37,300 nt of DNA. Source: an uncultured Shewanella sp. (GTDB lineage Bacteria; Pseudomonadota; Gammaproteobacteria; Enterobacterales; Shewanellaceae). This document shows positions 34,482 to 37,300 of the stretch, one piece after another. Position 1 is the stretch's first letter. Each line of letters opens with the position of its first letter. The position numbers were made by a program, and so were the translations under genes. The notes under the pieces are model-generated. The model saw only the letters and a list, made by a program, of their open reading frames with translations. It was not told the DNA's origin and searched no databases. The stretch spans positions 1-37,300 of the forward strand of contig NZ_CANLZC010000052.1 in the NCBI RefSeq assembly GCF_947495455.1, written 5' to 3'.

Positions 34482-37280
34482 ATGGAAGAATTTAAACAGA
34501 CTCGTCGGGAATTTATAAAAACCGTCGTGATTGCTGGAGTGAGTGTGTATTTTGCCCCCCTTGCAAGTGCAATGACTCGAGAACAAGAATATTTGTATAA
34601 GCCCAATAAAGATTGGGCCAGTAATGGTGAAGCTAAGTATCGTGTAGATGCGGTGCAAAAAGTCACAGGCCAGAAAGTATTTGCTCGTGATTTCAGAGCA
34701 AAAGATTTTAAGGAATGGCCGAATACTCAATGGCATGGCTACATTGTTTGCGCGACAAAAGCGAATCATATTTTCGAAAATATCGATTTATCTTTTTTAG
34801 AAAAACAACCCACAAAAGTGATTTTAGCTGAAGATTTAGCTAAACAAGATATCGAGCTACCTCAATTTCATGGTGAGGAAATGCTTCTTGAAAAAGGCAA
34901 AGTCGCCCAATTCTTAGGCCATCCTGTTGCTATTTTACTCTTTGACCGTTTTGATGATTTTAATGCTGCAAAGTCACGTCTGGATTTTAATCAAAATATC
35001 GTCAAATATGGGGCAAAAGTCCCCGCTTATGAACGTAACCCTTATGCGGCATGGCGAGTCGTACGTGTTGCAGAGAACCGAACAGAAGGTAAAGATATTT
35101 TCTCACCTTTCCAAGATGGATTATTCTTTCCAGCTTACCAACTTAGACAACCTAAATGGCCATCGACACGTAATATCAGTGGCGATTTGGGGGAAAGAGG
35201 CATGTTTTATGCCGATCGCATCAATCAAAGCATGGAAAATGAGCAATTTCATGTGGTTGAAAAGAAGTTTCAAACCCAAATCATTGAACCTATGATGCTA
35301 GAGCCTGAGGCGGCTAATATTTGGTTTGATGCAAAAAATGCTACCATGCATGGTACTGTGACATGCCAAGATCCCACCGATTTCACAGAAATGGCAGTCC
35401 ATATGCTCAAAGCTTCAAAACCGGGGAAAACAGTCGAAAATGTTAAACTCTACTCTGGCTTTGTTGGCGGCGCATTTGGCGCAAAAGATCATTCTATTTT
35501 TCCTTTTTATGCCCTAGCAGCCAGTTTATTTACCGATGGCAACCCTATCCGCATTGCAAACGATCGCTATCAGCAATTTCAATCGGGGTTGAAACGTCAT
35601 CCCTTTAAAATTGAAAATCGCTTAGCGATCAATAAAGAAACATTGAAAATTGAAGCATTGACCTCTAAGTCTGATGTGGATGGTGGCGGTCGTGAAAACT
35701 TCTCAGCCAGTGTCGCCTCTGCTGGTATGTCAGCCATGCAAGGGGTATTTTATATTCCTCAAAGTGATCTTCAGGCCACTGCACACCACTCCCGCAATGT
35801 CACATCAGGCTCAATGCGCGGTTATGGTTCGACACAATGCATGCCCGTCATCGATTTGATGATAGGTCAAGCAGCGGCTGAGCTTAACGTCGATCCCTTT
35901 GAATTACGCCGCAGAAATTTACTCAAAACGGCTGATCTAAATACTCAGGGTGCAGAAATCGATGGTGAAATTCGTTACCGCGAAATATTAGATAAAGCGG
36001 AACAACATCCTATTTGGCAGCAAAGAGTGGCCAATAAAAAAGCCTTTGAGGCCGAGAATCCCAATAAAGTTTTTGGGGTTGGGTATTCACTTCTTGCTAA
36101 AAACTACGGCACAGGTAACGTCGGTCCTAATGCCGCGGTCAATATTTCTCCTGATGGCGACATTTTACTCGAAATCGAATACATGGAAATGGGATCTGGC
36201 GCGCAAACCAGCCAAGGATTATTAACCCATGAATTTTTTGGCGCTGCTGCCGATGAAGTGCATATTGCCGTCACTGAAACATGGAAAGCATTGCAGCTGT
36301 ATGAAACAGATAACCCCTATATCATCAGCCAAGAAAAACAAGACAAAATGTCTAAAGATCCCCTTTGGACACCGGTCAAATTAATGGCCAGTAGCGCTTC
36401 TGATTCAGCAACTTTTCAAACTGAAGCCACTAAAGGCGCATGTAACGTTGTCTATCAATACGGCATTTTACCTGCTGCACGTATTTTATGGTCATTGCCA
36501 AAAGGCAGTGATTTATCGGCTGCAAAATGGCATGAAGGTCAATTTACCCTTGAAGGAAAACCAGCATTAGACTTTAAATTTCTGGCTAAAACCGCTCACG
36601 AACTGGGTTTTGTCACAGGTTGTGTTGCCCATACAGTCAACCGTTGGTCTTGGACAGAAGCAGAGTTTACCGTTGAAGGCGATACCCAAGTCCACTCTTT
36701 AGATGCCATGGCTGTTCGGTATGGACAAGGTGCCAGCAACACCAAGAAACAAAAAATGGACAGTTCAGGTTATCATTTAATTAAACGTAATTGGGTCAAT
36801 TACCCAAGCACAAAGTTTAATAACGCCATGGTGACTTACTATGCACCTTGTGATTGCCTCATTGAACTTGCCGTTGATAAACACACAGGAAAAGTCGATA
36901 TTCTGCGCTCTCATAGTGTATTAGATGCAGGGCCTGTTATCTCACAACCTATTGTAGATGGCCAAATTCAGGGCGGACTCGCCATGGGAGTCGGTCATGT
37001 ATTACACGAGTATTTACCCCCATTTGAAGAAGGTGCGGGTAACGGCACATGGAACCTCAACCGTTACCATGTTCCCATGGCGTCAGATCTTCCCGTTTGG
37101 AATATGACATCCGAAACCTTACCTTCTACGAATCGAGCTGCAAGACCAAAAGGGATTGCGGAAGTGGTTATGCTTCCCGTTATTTCAGCCGTTCAAGACG
37201 CACTTTTCAATGCTATAGGCCATCGCTTTGAGCAAACTCCTATTACACCGCAGCAGATCAAAGCAAGGATCAATTCATGA
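34482..37280 (+). CDS. Tat-exported xanthine dehydrogenase-family molybdenum-binding subunit
   Basis: This 932-residue large subunit of the aldehyde oxidase/xanthine dehydrogenase family begins with a twin-arginine signal (TRREFIK, then a hydrophobic stretch to ASAM), so it is folded in the cytoplasm and exported. Cofactor segments include VGGAFGAKDHSIFPF, SGSMRGYGSTQC and MEMGSGAQTSQGLL. The catalytic Glu is expected in RPKGIAEVVMLP near the C-terminus. The protein resembles periplasmic isoquinoline 1-oxidoreductase/aldehyde oxidase-type subunits that work with a small 2Fe-2S subunit; the substrate is unknown. The next gene overlaps its stop by 4 bp (ATGA). It is divergent from the transporter operon. 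Confidence 0.9.
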   Translation: MEEFKQTRREFIKTVVIAGVSVYFAPLASAMTREQEYLYKPNKDWASNGEAKYRVDAVQKVTGQKVFARDFRAKDFKEWPNTQWHGYIVCATKANHIFENIDLSFLEKQPTKVILAEDLAKQDIELPQFHGEEMLLEKGKVAQFLGHPVAILLFDRFDDFNAAKSRLDFNQNIVKYGAKVPAYERNPYAAWRVVRVAENRTEGKDIFSPFQDGLFFPAYQLRQPKWPSTRNISGDLGERGMFYADRINQSMENEQFHVVEKKFQTQIIEPMMLEPEAANIWFDAKNATMHGTVTCQDPTDFTEMAVHMLKASKPGKTVENVKLYSGFVGGAFGAKDHSIFPFYALAASLFTDGNPIRIANDRYQQFQSGLKRHPFKIENRLAINKETLKIEALTSKSDVDGGGRENFSASVASAGMSAMQGVFYIPQSDLQATAHHSRNVTSGSMRGYGSTQCMPVIDLMIGQAAAELNVDPFELRRRNLLKTADLNTQGAEIDGEIRYREILDKAEQHPIWQQRVANKKAFEAENPNKVFGVGYSLLAKNYGTGNVGPNAAVNISPDGDILLEIEYMEMGSGAQTSQGLLTHEFFGAAADEVHIAVTETWKALQLYETDNPYIISQEKQDKMSKDPLWTPVKLMASSASDSATFQTEATKGACNVVYQYGILPAARILWSLPKGSDLSAAKWHEGQFTLEGKPALDFKFLAKTAHELGFVTGCVAHTVNRWSWTEAEFTVEGDTQVHSLDAMAVRYGQGASNTKKQKMDSSGYHLIKRNWVNYPSTKFNNAMVTYYAPCDCLIELAVDKHTGKVDILRSHSVLDAGPVISQPIVDGQIQGGLAMGVGHVLHEYLPPFEEGAGNGTWNLNRYHVPMASDLPVWNMTSETLPSTNRAARPKGIAEVVMLPVISAVQDALFNAIGHRFEQTPITPQQIKARINS

Positions 37281-37300
37281 ACACCATCAACGCAATAGGC
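37277..37300 (+). CDS. Start of the next gene, cut by the window edge
   Basis: An ATG overlapping the stop of the molybdenum subunit gene (ATGA) opens a frame reading MNTINAIG to the end of the window. In this type of operon the partner is commonly a 2Fe-2S-binding subunit, which is what I would expect; eight residues are too few to tell. Confidence 0.5.

Overview
The window reads as a chromosomal segment of an AT-rich marine-type gammaproteobacterium. The UmuDC, FdhD/YdeP, YghU, SseA, YnfA, UhpC and Rbs proteins all look like enterobacterial, Vibrio or Shewanella relatives, and the tRNA-Ile2(CAU) closely resembles the enterobacterial gene. I cannot name the genus from the sequence alone. Coding density is moderate, with several long spacers. 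A recurring oddity is local tandem duplication: units of 12, 15, 18, 82, 86 and 91 bp, several of them at gene 3' ends.

Layout. (1) 79-3267, minus: a YdeP-type molybdopterin oxidoreductase and its FdhD sulfurtransferase. (2) 3609-8619: an accessory-looking block. It starts with a tRNA-Ile2 gene with promoter and terminator. Next come an InvB/Spa15-type type III secretion chaperone and an OspB/VPA1380-like putative cysteine-protease effector, then umuC and umuD (separated by a 91-bp repeat array and preceded by a perfect LexA box), and finally the stump of a KAP-family NTPase. (3) 8612-11841, minus: a monomeric sarcosine/N-methyltryptophan oxidase, a membrane NERD-domain protein and a YghU-type glutathione transferase. 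(4) 12035-12617: a decayed short-chain dehydrogenase gene that keeps its promoter and TetR-like operators, then a 232-bp MITE-like element. (5) 12770-17631, plus: an aspartate:alanine antiporter and aspartate 4-decarboxylase pair, a tandem array of the decarboxylase 3' end, and 3-mercaptopyruvate sulfurtransferase. (6) 17688-22226: ynfA, a BAAT-type alpha/beta hydrolase with an 82-bp repeat at its end, an LptA-like protein fused to a SPOR domain, and a UhpC-like transporter. (7) 22757-26125: rbsACB. (8) 26231-34163, minus: an operon for an HlyD-type adaptor, a small membrane peptide, a MacB-type ATPase, two FtsX-type permeases, a sigma-54 activator and a histidine kinase. It is headed by a sigma-54 promoter and a cluster of TGTCC elements. 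(9) 34482-end: a Tat-exported xanthine-dehydrogenase-family molybdenum subunit and the start of a coupled gene.

How genes work together. AspT and AsdA would exchange aspartate for alanine and decarboxylate it, consuming protons and building proton-motive force. RbsACB imports ribose or a similar sugar. The region 8 operon appears self-contained: transporter genes, their own activator and kinase, and a matching sigma-54 promoter. The most notable observations are the chaperone/effector pair without any secretion genes in view, the LptA-SPOR fusion, the asdA 3'-end array, and the sigma-54 control region.
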